Source: Mactromeris polynyma (lineage: Eukaryota; Mollusca; Bivalvia; Venerida; Mactridae). From it: a stretch of 64,000 bases of DNA. Location: the NCBI GenBank assembly GCA_032209605.1, contig JASFXZ010000001.1, positions 32,988,619 to 33,052,618 on the forward strand. Direction: 5' to 3'. The first letter of the stretch is position 1, and every line of letters starts with the position of its first letter. Under the pieces are notes generated by a model. The model searched no databases and was not told the DNA's origin. It saw nothing but the letters and a program-made list of their open reading frames with translations. Position numbers and translations under genes: made by a program. This document shows positions 50,433 through 60,844 of the stretch, piece after piece.

Positions 50433-51162
50433 GTAAGCATTCAGACATGTACGACTATACAACAAACATACACACTATACATACACACAGACATTGTTTC
50501 ACAAGGTGAGCATTCAGACATGTACGACTATACAACAAACATACACACTATACGTACACACAGACATTGTTTCACAAGGTGAGCATTCAGACATGTACGA
50601 CTATACAACAAACATACACACTATACGTACACACAGACATTGTTTCACAAGGTGAGCATTCAGACATGTACGACTATACAACAAACATACACACTATACG
50701 TACACACAGACATTGTTTCACAAGGTGAGCATTCAGACATGTACGACTATACAACAAACATACACACTATACGTACACACAGACATTGTTTTACAAGGTG
50801 AGCATTCAGACATGTACAACTATACAACAAACATACACACTATACGTACACACAGACATTGTTTCATAAGGTAAGCATTCAGACATGTACGACTATACAA
50901 CAAACATACACACTATACGTACACACAGACATTGTTTCACAAGGTAAGCATTCAGACATGTACGACTATACAACAAACATACACACTATACGTACACACA
51001 GACATTGTTTCACAAGGTAAGCATTCAGACATGTACGACTATACAACAAACATACACACTATACGTACACACAGACATTGTTTCACAAGGTGAGCATTCA
51101 GACATGTACGACTATACAACAAACATACACACTATACGTACACACAGACATTGTTTTACCAG
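50433..51162. repeat. Minisatellite in intron 1, 73-bp unit, 10 copies, each with a donor-like site
   Basis: The unit begins GT(A/G)AGCATTCAGACATGTA, continues CGACTATACAACAAACATAC and ACACTATACGTACACACAGA, and ends CATTGTTTCACAAG. Starts fall at 50,433, 50,506, 50,579, 50,652, 50,725, 50,798, 50,871, 50,944, 51,017 and 51,090. The first unit starts at the +1 base of the exon's splice donor, so every unit boundary reads AAG|GTAAGC or AAG|GTGAGC. The first unit has CTATACATACAC where later ones have CTATACGTACAC. Confidence 0.95.
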
Positions 51163-51553
51163 CAGAAAAATAAGAAAATGACAAAAAGAGATATTAGCGC
51201 TGTTTTCATTTGTTTCGATTCCGTTTTATGCATTTACTTAGATTGTCAAGACCGTAATATGTGGGCGCGTTAATGTAAACTTTGATACAGATGTATTTTA
51301 ATATTGATAATCTTTGGTTAAAGTCAAATCCTATACCACTGGACTTACAGGAACAAGTACACAGAGCGGTTTCTCTCTTGATCTAAATTCGTAACGCGTT
51401 CCCAGACTGGTGTCACATCTATTCATTTTAAAGAAATAATTGATCGATAATGATTTACAATGTATTTGCAACAGTTTGGAATAACTGCATTGTACGTTCC
51501 GATAGCATTTTAGCGTTATAGCGAATTCGAGTCAAGCAACAATTTGTACCAAA
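51163..51553. other. Intron 1 sequence
   Basis: Unique AT-rich intron sequence between the 73-bp array and the Tigger-like MITE. Nothing recognisable. Confidence 0.5.
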
Positions 51554-51555
51554 TA

Positions 51556-52175
51556 CAGTCGACTCTCGTTAGGACGAACTCGCTTAAGACGAATTTTCCG
51601 TTACGTCGAAGTTTTTCAAAAGTCCCGATTTTATCCTTCTTTGTCTATATGAATTTCTGTCGGTTAAGACGAATTTTTGTCTGGAAGTTTTTCGTTACGT
51701 CGAAGTTTTTTCGAAGTCCTGCTTAACAAGTTCGCACCTTAAATCGATTGTTTAACACGAAGTCGGATCGTATTCTGCTGGCGACGAATGTTTTCACACG
51801 TCACTGAGATGATTTACCTGTATTTTCGCACATTTAATTATCGGATTTGTACAAGTTTGCAAAATGTTAGACTACATTGTGTTAATGCAAACATGTCGAA
51901 TTGTTGAACACTGCGATCAAACCGATAGTTTGTAAAACATGCCAAAATTAGTGATTTAATTAAGCGTGTACTTTAATTAAAACACGTAATATTTAACATT
52001 TGTTTTATGCAAATGGCGATCAAACACAAAGCAGTCGTCACGAACTAGACTTTCTCACGTAACACCACCAAAATGGCCTTCCGACGTTTACGTCGAATTT
52101 TCGTTAAGACGAATTTTCGTTAAGACGAACTATTTCCGACGGTCCCGAAAAATTCGTCTTAACGAGAGTCGACTG
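51556..52175. mobile_element. 620-bp pogo/Tigger-type MITE
   Basis: The left end CAGTCGACTCTCGTTAGGAC and the right end ...GTCTTAACGAGAGTCGACTG are inverted repeats, flanked by TA on both sides (51,554-51,555 and 52,176-52,177). The CAGTCGACTCTCGTTAAGACGA type of terminus with a TA target duplication is characteristic of pogo/Tigger elements of the Tc1/mariner superfamily. Subterminal sequence repeats TTAAGACGAATTTT and ACGTCGAAGTTTTT several times. No transposase frame is present, so the element is non-autonomous. It lies inside intron 1 of the Ig gene. Confidence 0.9.
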
Positions 52176-52177
52176 TA

Positions 52178-54325
52178 TAGAGATACATGATTACAGTAAA
52201 CTAGAGAATAATTCCATTGTATTTTTAGAACGAACGTGACCTTAATTATACACACTCTATGCTTCTAGCATTAAATCGTCTGAACCGCTTTTTCAGTCGA
52301 AAAACATGTTATTAATGAAATGGAAAACCCATGTCGAAAGTAAGACATTTAGAGAATGGATGCCGAGAACTGATCATTGCGCATGCGCGGTTGTTATATC
52401 ATCTCCATTATCAGGAATTCTTTCGTGGGAGATAAGATTCTTAATCATAAATAAAATGAAAGGAACTTATATATACTGTTTAGTGTGAATGTTCTATCGT
52501 CTGCTTCAAAATGAACATTGCTGAACGCGTGGCAAGCACGTGGAGTTAATTTGGCGGCTGATTTCCCGCGGGAGCACCCTATCGTCTGCGGGCTGCACTC
52601 TGGTGGTGAGAAATTTTCTGGTGGCCGTGACAACAGCGCTTCCTTGAGCAAATACAGTTGTCGGAAAGTTCACTTCCAATATTTCAGCGAGAAATTTGAT
52701 TACATTTGCCCACAAAAAACTTAATTGGCATCGCGCTGTTTGCTGCGATCCCCACTTGTCAGTTGTAAACAAGATAATGACTTTATTGGTTGTTATTTCC
52801 CAACAGTTTATGTTTTATTACCATTATGTTGAATTCAATAACTGCGTGAATGCAAAACATGAAATAGTTTTGTATAGCTATGCGAATTTGGATTGTATGT
52901 GAACTTTTGTATTAATATATCATTTTATAGAAAAAAGACCACACTGGGTACTGAACTAAAATTGTATTCTGTTGTGAAGGCAACAATAATATCAAGTAGA
53001 GTGTAATAGCAAATTGAGTAATTAAGTGAGACAGTTATTGTACTTTATAGTGAGACTTGTGATACTGAGGTCACTAAGATGAATATCAAATTTGGTATAA
53101 AGTCGAACTAAGAGATAGTTGATACCCTAGTATACTTGGTGTGGTGTTATTAACTTGTGGTACCTACAAAGTCAAGAACGAATATCCTAAGTCTGTTTAT
53201 ATTTTGGATAGATTAACATCCTGTCAGTATAAGCCCCGGTAGTGTCTCTTAGAACTACTAAATAATAATTTAGCTATAAATACTTATAATGCCGGCCGCT
53301 CATTCCGGAGATTGTGGGTTCGATCCTTCAAAGGTAACAAACACACTTCTGCATATGACACCAGTTCTGGATCCGCATTATGACGGATACTCACACTCAG
53401 CACTCAAATCACAGAATGTACTCTAATCAGTCTGATAGGGGAAATATGAGGGTGGAAATTGCATGAAAATATCAAATGAGTGCTGAATCCTTTTTAGGTC
53501 AATTTTCTTCGAGATTTTAGCTTGATTGTGAGATATGGGAGCAATTATTTTGTTTTAGTCCCACACTCCTCACTCAGACTGTATAATCACTCCCACAGCT
53601 CATGTTCACACGAATTTGCGAAGAAATTGTGCCACAAAATGATTCAGCACTCAATCAACATTATCGTACATTTTTCACACTCCAAAAGAGTCACTATCAG
53701 TGTAAAATGAGTAAAATTTCAGATTTCAATTTGTGATTAAAGTGTTGAGTGTAACTATCCGTTATAATTCTGGGTCCTGGTTTCGTGAGATATTTAAATA
53801 ACCATAATGTGTACATTACAATGGAGCTTAAATACATTAGTACAATGTATGTGTGTACTAACATCTACACAAACCCAGCACTGTGCGAAATCTGTTACAT
53901 GTGTCATGATAATGAATCCGCATATACACACAATTCTGATAAAATCATGGTATCATTTTAGGAGAGTTTATCATTATTTGACTGGTATAATTATTGTTAT
54001 GTCGAAGAATATTTATTTTAACGGCAAACATCGAGTGGTTTTGTAAAACAATAATATTCCGTGTTGAAACATATGTCTGCTAACATGCAATAGCTTTGGT
54101 GGCCATTTGACACATTTCAAACACATCGGCAACTTCCGTCATTCTGTTAATTCAGCGTCACGGAAATTGCCGATGTGGTCCGAATACAGTTGGCAGAAAA
54201 CGTGCTGGTTTCAAACCAAAAGTTATATTCCACCAAGAAGTGACAACATTAAATCATTTATATGTAATGAATTAACTTGTACGCCAAAAGACACTAATGT
54301 TAATTGTATTGTTCTATGTTTACAG
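52178..54325. other. Intron 1 sequence
   Basis: About 52,500-52,780 is noticeably more GC-rich than its surroundings (GGCGGCTGATTTCCCGCGGG) but carries no supported gene. Near 53,300 a B-box-like GTGGGTTCGATCC suggests a SINE remnant. The intron ends with the acceptor TGTTTACAG at 54,325. Confidence 0.5.
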
Positions 54326-54530
54326 ATTATATGGATGAATCCACAACGTATTTTGTTCAGTAATGAGAAGTTTATTGTGATAGAGGACAACCGTGTGTCT
54401 GTAGAGAGCTCAGACGAAGGAGACTGGAATCTTACTATTAAACATGTACAACACAATGACAGTGGGGAATATTTGTGTCAGATAAACACCAATCCTGTCA
54501 AAATTAAACGGGTTAGACTTCGTGTGCAAG
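54326..54530 (+). CDS. Lachesin/IgLON-like protein, exon encoding rest of Ig1
   Basis: It joins the previous exon in phase 0 and leaves in phase 1 before the donor GTATGC. It encodes residues 38-105: the core tryptophan W40 (IIWMNP), the strand NRVSVES, an N-glycosylation site in WNLTIKH, and the Ig signature DSGEYLC with the second Ig1 cysteine at C88. This is followed by QINTNPVK and the RLRVQ linker. The CQINT-P motif after the cysteine is typical of lachesin and DPR/IgLON first domains. Splitting the first Ig domain between its two cysteines is normal in this family. Upstream in-frame codons before 54,326 are intronic. Confidence 0.93.
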
Positions 54531-54597
54531 GTATGCGTACGGGGATATTATATATATCTATTTCATATTTTCTTATAGACCAAAGCTTGATATCAAA

Positions 54598-54652
54598 TAC
54601 AGTAAAACACCACCTATATGCCACCTCGAAATTAAGTCCACCTCATTAATAT
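54598..54652. mobile_element. Degraded CAGTAAAAC MITE in intron 2
   Basis: TACAGTAAAACACCACC at the left and TTAATATGACTGTA at the right resemble the ends of the element at 4,026-4,202. GCCACCTCGAAATTAAGTCC lies between them. It is a short internally deleted copy. Confidence 0.45.
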
Positions 54653-54694
54653 GACTGTATGTTCATGAGTTAGTTTTTTTTCTTCCCTTTTCAG

Positions 54695-54763
54695 ATCATC
54701 ACACAACTAAGACCGTCTGGTGGTATAACGATGAAGGTTTCACTCTGAATACTTCAATACCTG
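54695..54763 (+). other. Candidate optional 69-nt exon between Ig1 and Ig2
   Basis: A strong acceptor-like tract (TTTTTTTTCTTCCCTTTTCAG) ends at 54,694. From there, continuing the phase-1 frame of the previous exon, 23 codons read DHHTTKTVWWYNDEGFTL... up to CCTG, followed by the donor-like GTATAA at 54,764. The segment is symmetric (phase 1 in, phase 1 out), so including it would keep the frame to the next exon. Against it: the end is part of the 41-bp array, the donor is weak, and the inserted residues match no Ig strand. If the donor is ignored, a stop follows within about 10 codons. Confidence 0.2.
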
Positions 54764-55705
54764 GTATAACTATGGAGGTTTCACTCTGAATACTTCAATA
54801 CCTGGTATAACTATGGAGGTTTCACTCTGAATACTTCAATACCTGGTATAACTATGGAGGTTTCACTCTGAATACTTCAATACCTGGTATTACTATGGAG
54901 GTTTCACTCTGAATACTTCAATACCTGGTATAACTACGGAGGTTTCACTCTGAATACTTCAATACCTGGTATAACTATGGAGGTTTCACTCTGAATACTT
55001 CAATACCTGGTATAACTAAGGAGGTTTCACTCTGTATACTTCAATACCTGGTATTACTATGGAGGTTTCACTCTGAATACTTCAATACCTGGTATTACTA
55101 TGGAGGTTTCACTCTGAATACTTCAATACCTGGTATTACTATGGAGGTTTCACTCTGAATACTTCAATACCTGGTATAACTAAGGAGGTTTCACTCTGAA
55201 CACTTCAATACCTGGTATAACTATGGAGGTTTCACTCTGAATACTTCAATACCTGGTATTACTATGGAGGTTTCACTCTGAATACTTCAATACCTGGTAT
55301 AACTAAGGAGGTTTCACTCTGAATACTTCAATACCTGGTATAACTAAGGAGGTTTCACTCTGAATACTTCAATACCTGGTATAACTAAGGAGGTTTCACT
55401 CTGAAAACTTCAATACCTGGTATAACTAAGGAGGTTTCACTCTGAATACTTCAATACCTGGTATAACTAAGGAGGTTTCACTCTGAACACTTCAATACCT
55501 GGTATAACTATGGAGGTTTCACTCTGAATACTTCAATACCTGGTATTACTATGGAGGTTTCACTCTGAATACTTCAATACCTGGTATAACTAAGGTGGTT
55601 CACTCTGAAAACTTCAATACCTGGTATAACTAAGGTGGTTTCACTCTGAATACTTCAATAATTGGTATAACTAAGGTGGTTTCACTCTGAATACTTCAAT
55701 GCTTC
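54722..55705. repeat. Minisatellite in intron 2, 41-bp unit, about 24 copies
   Basis: The unit reads GTATAACTATGGAGGTTTCA then CTCTGAATACTTCAATACCT then G, with period 41 (for example TATAAC at 54,724 and 54,765). Variants are TATTACTATGG, TATAACTAAGG and, at the right edge, AAGGTGGTT. The first unit has the singular CGATGAAGG. The variants are interspersed in small runs, suggesting local block duplication. The array starts about 190 bp after the exon donor. Confidence 0.95.
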
Positions 55706-56494
55706 TATGATATCAGGAGAACCATATATCGGTCTCTGAAAGAGCCTTGAAAAACCGTAGACAATAGTCAATTACATTCTTACAGATTTACTTCTTGCTC
55801 GACTATTTTAACATAAATAGGACATGCATAAATATCAATTACATGGCGGCTAATTGATAAAATGATATATTTCTATAGTTACTATATCAGCATTTTTGCA
55901 AGTGAGCAGACACATACGATGTTATAGTTTAATTCGCGGCATGCTATAGTCGTCAAACGTGGTAATACAAGTTCCCTTGCCAAGGCTCGGCATTATAAGG
56001 GTAGTACCAGGATAGTAGAGCTGATTGACCCCATAATCAAGTTACCCAGTAAAATGAAATCGATTTCGTTTTACCAGCGGGGTATTCTGAACTAGATTAC
56101 ATATAACCCCGCGGATTCATAGTACCCCCTCACTAATTGAGGTAATGCAATAATTTTCAATTATTTGAAATCGTGGTAAGTTAATGGAACAAATAATTCG
56201 GAAAAAATATGGTTGTTGGTGTTGCTGCTACCGTTGCCGTTCCTGCTGCTGTTGTTTTTTTCTGAACAGTTGTACTTATATCATTTACTGTAAATAAGTG
56301 GATGAGGGGAGTAATCTTAAATCGTAGGGGTAGCTTGAAAACTCCTCACGGTTAACCCTGGCGGTAATTGACATTGATTTCATCCTACCTCCCGGTAATC
56401 TGAACGCTATTTTAAGTTACCGGTGGGGGGAGGGGTTGAAACGGGGGAAGTCTGATGCATACACCGGTGTCTGGTTAATATGCCTAGGCGAGAT
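55706..56494. other. Intron 2 sequence
   Basis: Unique intron sequence between two arrays. It has a short GTTGCTGCTACC / GCTGCTGTTG-rich patch near 56,215-56,255 and a G-rich patch near 56,425. No further feature is seen. Confidence 0.5.
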
Positions 56495-57574
56495 TTCAAT
56501 ACACGTGTGTTTGGCGTGGTATCAAGGCGCGTGTCCTTAGCGTGGTTTCAAGACACGAGTATATGGCGTGGTATCAAGACACGTGGGCATGCGGTGGTAT
56601 CAAGATAGGTGTGAATGGCGGGGTATCAAAGCTCGTGTGTATGGCGGGGTATCAAGGCACGTGTGTATGGCGGGGTATCAAGGCACGTTTGTATGGCATG
56701 GTATCAAGGCACGTGTGTATAGTGTGGTATTAAGGCACGTGTGTATGGCGGTGTATCAAGGCACGTGTGTATGGCGGGTATCAAGGCACGTGTGAATGGT
56801 GGGGTATCAAGGCACGTTTGTATGGCATGGTATCAAGACACGTGTGTTTGGTGTTGTATCAAGGCACGTGTGTATATTGATATCAAGACACGTGTGTATG
56901 GCGGTGTATCAAAGCACGTGTGTATGGCAGGGTATTAAGGCATGTGTGTTTGGCGGGGTATCAAGGCACGTGTGTATGGCGGGATATCAATGCACGTGTG
57001 TATGGCAGGGTATTAAGGCATGTGTGTTTGGCGGGGTATCAAGGCATGTGTGTTTGGAGGGGTATCAAGGCACGTTTGTATGGCATGGTATCAAGGCACG
57101 TGTGTATAGTGTGGTATTAAGGCACGTGTGTATGGCGGTGTATCAAGGCACGTGTGTATGGCGGGTATCAAGGCACGTGTGAATGGTGGGGTATCAAGGC
57201 ACGTGTGTATGGTGTGGTATCAAGACACGTGTGTTTGGTGTTGTATCAAGGCACGTGTGTATATTGATATCAACACACGTGTGTATGGCGGTGTATCAAG
57301 GCACGAGTGTATGGCAGGATATTAAGGCATGTGTGTTTGGCGGGGTATCAAGGCATGTGTTTGGAGGGGTATCAAGGCACGTGTGTATGGCGGGGTATCA
57401 AGGCACGTGTGTATGTCGATGAATCAATGCACGTGTGTATGCCGGGGTATCAAGGCACGTGTGTATGTCGTGGTATTAAAGCACTTGTGTATGGCGGTGT
57501 ATCAAGGCATGTGTGTTTGACGTTGTATCTATGCACGTGTGTATGTCGTGGTATCAAAGCACGTGTGTATGGCG
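56495..57574. repeat. Minisatellite in intron 2, 26-bp unit, about 41 copies, CACGTG-rich
   Basis: The unit reads ATGGCGGGGTATCAAGGCAC then GTGTGT. Most units carry the palindrome CACGTG at the GGCACGTGTG junction; some read CATGTG or CACGTT. A longer block repeats with a 387-bp spacing: the run starting GCACGTTTGTATGGCATGG occurs at 56,683 and again at 57,070, with the same order of variant units including a shortened TGGCGGGTATC unit and a TATTGATATCAA unit. Plus-strand frames through it are artefacts. Confidence 0.95.
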
Positions 57575-58594
57575 AATTCAAACAATTTGAAATTTACCCA
57601 TATTTCAAAACTTGTAATATTATGTTGTTTTTCTACCAACATACGTCTACACATTCTGTTGTGTTCTCATAAATCTGAAATAAGTGAGTCTCCTAAGTTG
57701 AATTATCACGACTTAAAATTAAGAGCCCGTTTCAGACAAGTCATTGTTCACCATCGCTTCAAAACTCTAGGGAGTTCAGTCAGAGACAGCTATATACAGT
57801 CTGTATAAAGATTCATTCAGAGACAAAGTCGGCTCAAGTTATTTACATGGTATTATTAGTCTATGAAATGATGCATTGGCTGGTTTTTAAAAAATGACAT
57901 AGACAAAACGTGGTTTTGAAAATATAATTTTAATGCGCCTTTGTCCATACAGAATGTAATTATTCGTAACGCCTTTTCGACATTTAATTTTCTCCATATG
58001 TATATTATAGAGATATTTTTCGTGACCTGTCTTATTTTGTCCTGTTTTATTTTTAGCAGGGTATGATCTATTTCCTTATATGGAGTTAAATTTTCAATTT
58101 GCATGACCGTAGTCGCTCGGGTACTTTAAGCTAGTGGAAGCCATTTAAACCTTGTCACAGAGATTCTCGGGTGAAAAACACCACATCTTAGATGCAGCTT
58201 CTGGTGCATATATACAATAGAATTATAAACTTCCGACCAGACACTTTTATGTCGATAGTCGGTCACCTGATAGCAAATATTTAAAAAGAAATTCTCTATT
58301 TCACGCGAGTCTCTTGTGATGGTTAAACTGTAAAACAGTGAAAATGTGTTATTAATTTTGAGGTGGTCTTGTTTTTGAGGTGTTCTTTAAGTGAGGTTTT
58401 ACTGTATTGTCATAAATGTTCACGGTATAGAAATATAAAATTTGAAGCACCAAGAAAAGCATACCATACAAGTCTGAAAAAATCAAAAGTGTTTGAGATT
58501 TAAGAATGGGAATTATGATTGATCGAAGATATTTCTATAACAAATAACAGTGCCGAGGTCTCATTTTCGATTATTGTTGAAATTTTCTTTTCAG
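57575..58594. other. Intron 2 sequence, end
   Basis: It includes a CAGTAAAACC-family element end at about 58,352-58,408 (TTGAGGTGGTCTTG ... AGTGAGGTTTTACTGTA). It ends with the acceptor TTCTTTTCAG at 58,594. Confidence 0.5.
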
Positions 58595-58744
58595 TTCCCG
58601 CTCATATTATGAACAAAGGATCGAGCCGCGATACAGACGTGAAAGAAGGACATGATCTGTCACTATCATGTAAAGCTACTGGTATCCCACGACCAAATAT
58701 CACGTGGTTTATGAAACCACTCGAAGCTAAAGAAAGTAAAGAAT
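58595..58744 (+). CDS. Lachesin/IgLON-like protein, exon encoding first half of Ig2
   Basis: The exon runs phase 1 to phase 1 (TT completes V106; T begins Y156) with acceptor TTTTCAG and donor GTAAGT. It encodes VPAHIM, then DVKEGHDLSLSC with the first Ig2 cysteine at C131, then KATGIPRPNITW with the core tryptophan W143 and an N-glycosylation site at N140. The VP-x-I start of Ig2, the V-x-EG motif and KATG-P-P-x-(I/V)-T-W are classical for lachesin and IgLON second domains. A frame continues into the intron and stops; the family alignment and consensus donor favour splicing at 58,744. Confidence 0.94.
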
Positions 58745-58869
58745 GTAAGTGTACGAAACTGTTCTGCCAGAACCGCTTTTCCATGCCCTGTATCTTCAAT
58801 GTGTTTATTAACCTCTCTTCGAAAAACACAATCAATGTCTTAATACACTGACAAGGTCTCTAGATCACA

Positions 58870-59020
58870 ACTCTTTGGATTATTGTATTCAGACTGTTGT
58901 TGGGAGGTTGCTTCTCCAGAGACTTTAATATTTAGTCCATCTTGCTACTGTAGAAAGTTAATTGTGTTGTGAGAGGTTGTTGCTCAAGAGAAGGCCGCTC
59001 TAAAGAGGTCGCATGGTACT
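58870..59020 (+). mobile_element. GAGAGGTTG-family element in intron 3
   Basis: GACTGTTGTTGGGAGGTTGC, AGAGACTTTAATATTTAGTC, TTGTGAGAGGTTGTTGCTCA and AAGGCCGCTCTAAAGAGGTC follow each other as in the copies at 3.4 and 34.7 kb. It has no coding capacity. Confidence 0.6.
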
Positions 59021-60024
59021 TTATACAATTATCATTGACAGTTGATCAACTGTTTGGTATAGTTTCTGGATCACAAACAAAATAGCATACAGATAAATGA
59101 CTTGACCAACATCGAGTCAATCAATGTTGGCTGTGTTTTTGAACGTGGACCACTTTTCGACGTCGACAGGAAGAGTAATGTGTTAACTAACGCATACTAT
59201 GCACAGTCATATCTTTAAAGGAATAAATATTTATTATATATGTCGATTATTTGTAGTTGTATCTAAAACAGCTATTGGATACACCATCAGTTGATTTTGA
59301 TTGCAGTCAGTTATGATATGTATGATTCAAATGAATCGAAAGTCGTTGTAAACTTGTGAAATTCACGTCCATCTTCAGATCACTTTGTGATATTGTAGTG
59401 AACATTCTCGGATTACGAAATGAACGGGTTAGCTTTTTTGACCAATATTGTATCTATGGACGACTGCAAAAGCTTGTTATCACTAATTTCCAGTACACGA
59501 TCGAGTATATACTCGTAAATTTAAAAATTACAAAATATTAGTATATTGTTAGCAATGGCCATTATGATGAAACATTCATCTTGATGCTTGGTATGTATAC
59601 TTGCACTGCGACCATTATTGTGTAATATAATGACAAACCCTTACTGATATATTGTATTAACTGACTTGATGGTTTCAGGTGGCGTTTCACGTAATTTAAT
59701 CGGACAAAGACGAAATGGTAGATGTATGGGGACAGAATTGTATTACTTCATGTCATATAGATTTATGTTTCATGAAGTGACATTTAGGAATATCTTTCAA
59801 TTCCTGCTATAACATAGATCAAGCAACAGTCTCATAGGAAGTTCTAGTCGTTGTGATATAAATACGATTTATTATCGTGGATTTTATCATCGTCGGGTAC
59901 CCGTGACGGATCCGTTCCGTTACACTTCATTTATTGACGCATGCAATGAATTGTTATAGTCAATTGCGGATCTCCGACGATGTCACGGATATGTTATATG
60001 ATCGTCATGACAATTTACAGAAGA
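59021..60024. other. Intron 3 sequence
   Basis: AT-rich intron sequence with nothing recognisable. Confidence 0.5.
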
Positions 60025-60190
60025 TATGGCATCAAAAGTCATTTGTCTCCCACCTCTGATTCATGTGGGAAGTTAAAAAAATCAGTTGATTGAGGAAAGA
60101 CAGGTTTAAGTACCGCAGGAATACTGGTTATTTACGTCGATTGAACAAGCGACAGATAACTGAAACAACTTTGAAAAATGGCGTAAAACT
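60025..60190 (+). repeat. SINE family A body in intron 3
   Basis: GTCATTTGTCTCCCACCTCT, GATTCATGTGGGAAGTT, CAGTTGATTGAGGAAAGACA, AAGTACCGCAGGAATACTGG and AACTGAAACAACTTTGAAAA with GGCGTAAAAC form the ordered body blocks and 3' end of family A. The tRNA head is not present. Confidence 0.7.
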
Positions 60191-60283
60191 AAATAAAAAT
60201 AGGATGGGTTTTGATACAGTTCATTGTATAGTCTTTATCAAATTTTAATAATTTGCTCTAAAATACAACAGGTCCTTTTTCAG

Positions 60284-60412
60284 ATTTGAACGTTATAGGC
60301 GAGACTCTAGAAGTGTATAACATCAAACGATATCAAAGTGGTCACTATGTATGTATGGCATACAACGGCGTCCCACCAGCTGTGACCAGGGAAATGTTAG
60401 TTCAAGTGCAAT
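60284..60412 (+). CDS. Lachesin/IgLON-like protein, exon encoding second half of Ig2
   Basis: The exon runs phase 1 to phase 1 with acceptor CCTTTTTCAG and donor GTAAAT. It encodes residues 157-198: GETLEVYNIKRYQSG, then HYVCMAYNGVPPAV with the second Ig2 cysteine at C179, then the linker MLVQVQ. The GE-x-L strand, G-x-Y-x-C and NGVPPxV are signature features of the lachesin family second domain. Together with the previous exon it makes a complete I-set domain of about 93 residues. TTG at 60,286 is an internal Leu codon, not a start. Confidence 0.94.
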
Positions 60413-60844
60413 GTAAATATTTCAATATTTATAATCTAAAATTGCCTACATTTACAATCATTGATTAGTCTATGTTAAGGATGTATCATACGTTTTCAGA
60501 AGTGTTAAATATTACTTTCTGATGAGTAATACAATCACATAATTCATTCAAGTCTACATTGCAATTCCTAATCAAGTGACAATCACAGCACTAATAATTC
60601 GGGTGCCGCGAAACAGAAAAAAGGTGGAATATGTATGTTTTATTATAAATACCAACTTATTGACATTATATATCTATAGGACTATATTGAGTAATTATTC
60701 AGAAGCAGATGTATTCGAAGGTTTGTAATATAAAATATCTTCGAATACTGAACGTATTGCAATCATATGTCCTTAGTGCTATTACATAACGCTATGAAAA
60801 TAGCGTAAGATCAAAATGCCAAATATGCATTCATTCATTCACAG
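60413..60844. other. Intron 4
   Basis: A 432-bp AT-rich intron, the shortest in the gene and the only one in which I see no mobile element or array. It ends at the acceptor ATTCACAG. Confidence 0.75.

Noticed and set aside
52500..52780. GC-rich block as a CpG-island promoter or exon
   Set aside because: It is higher in GC than its neighbours and has open frames on both strands, but no splice sites, domains or start context support a gene.
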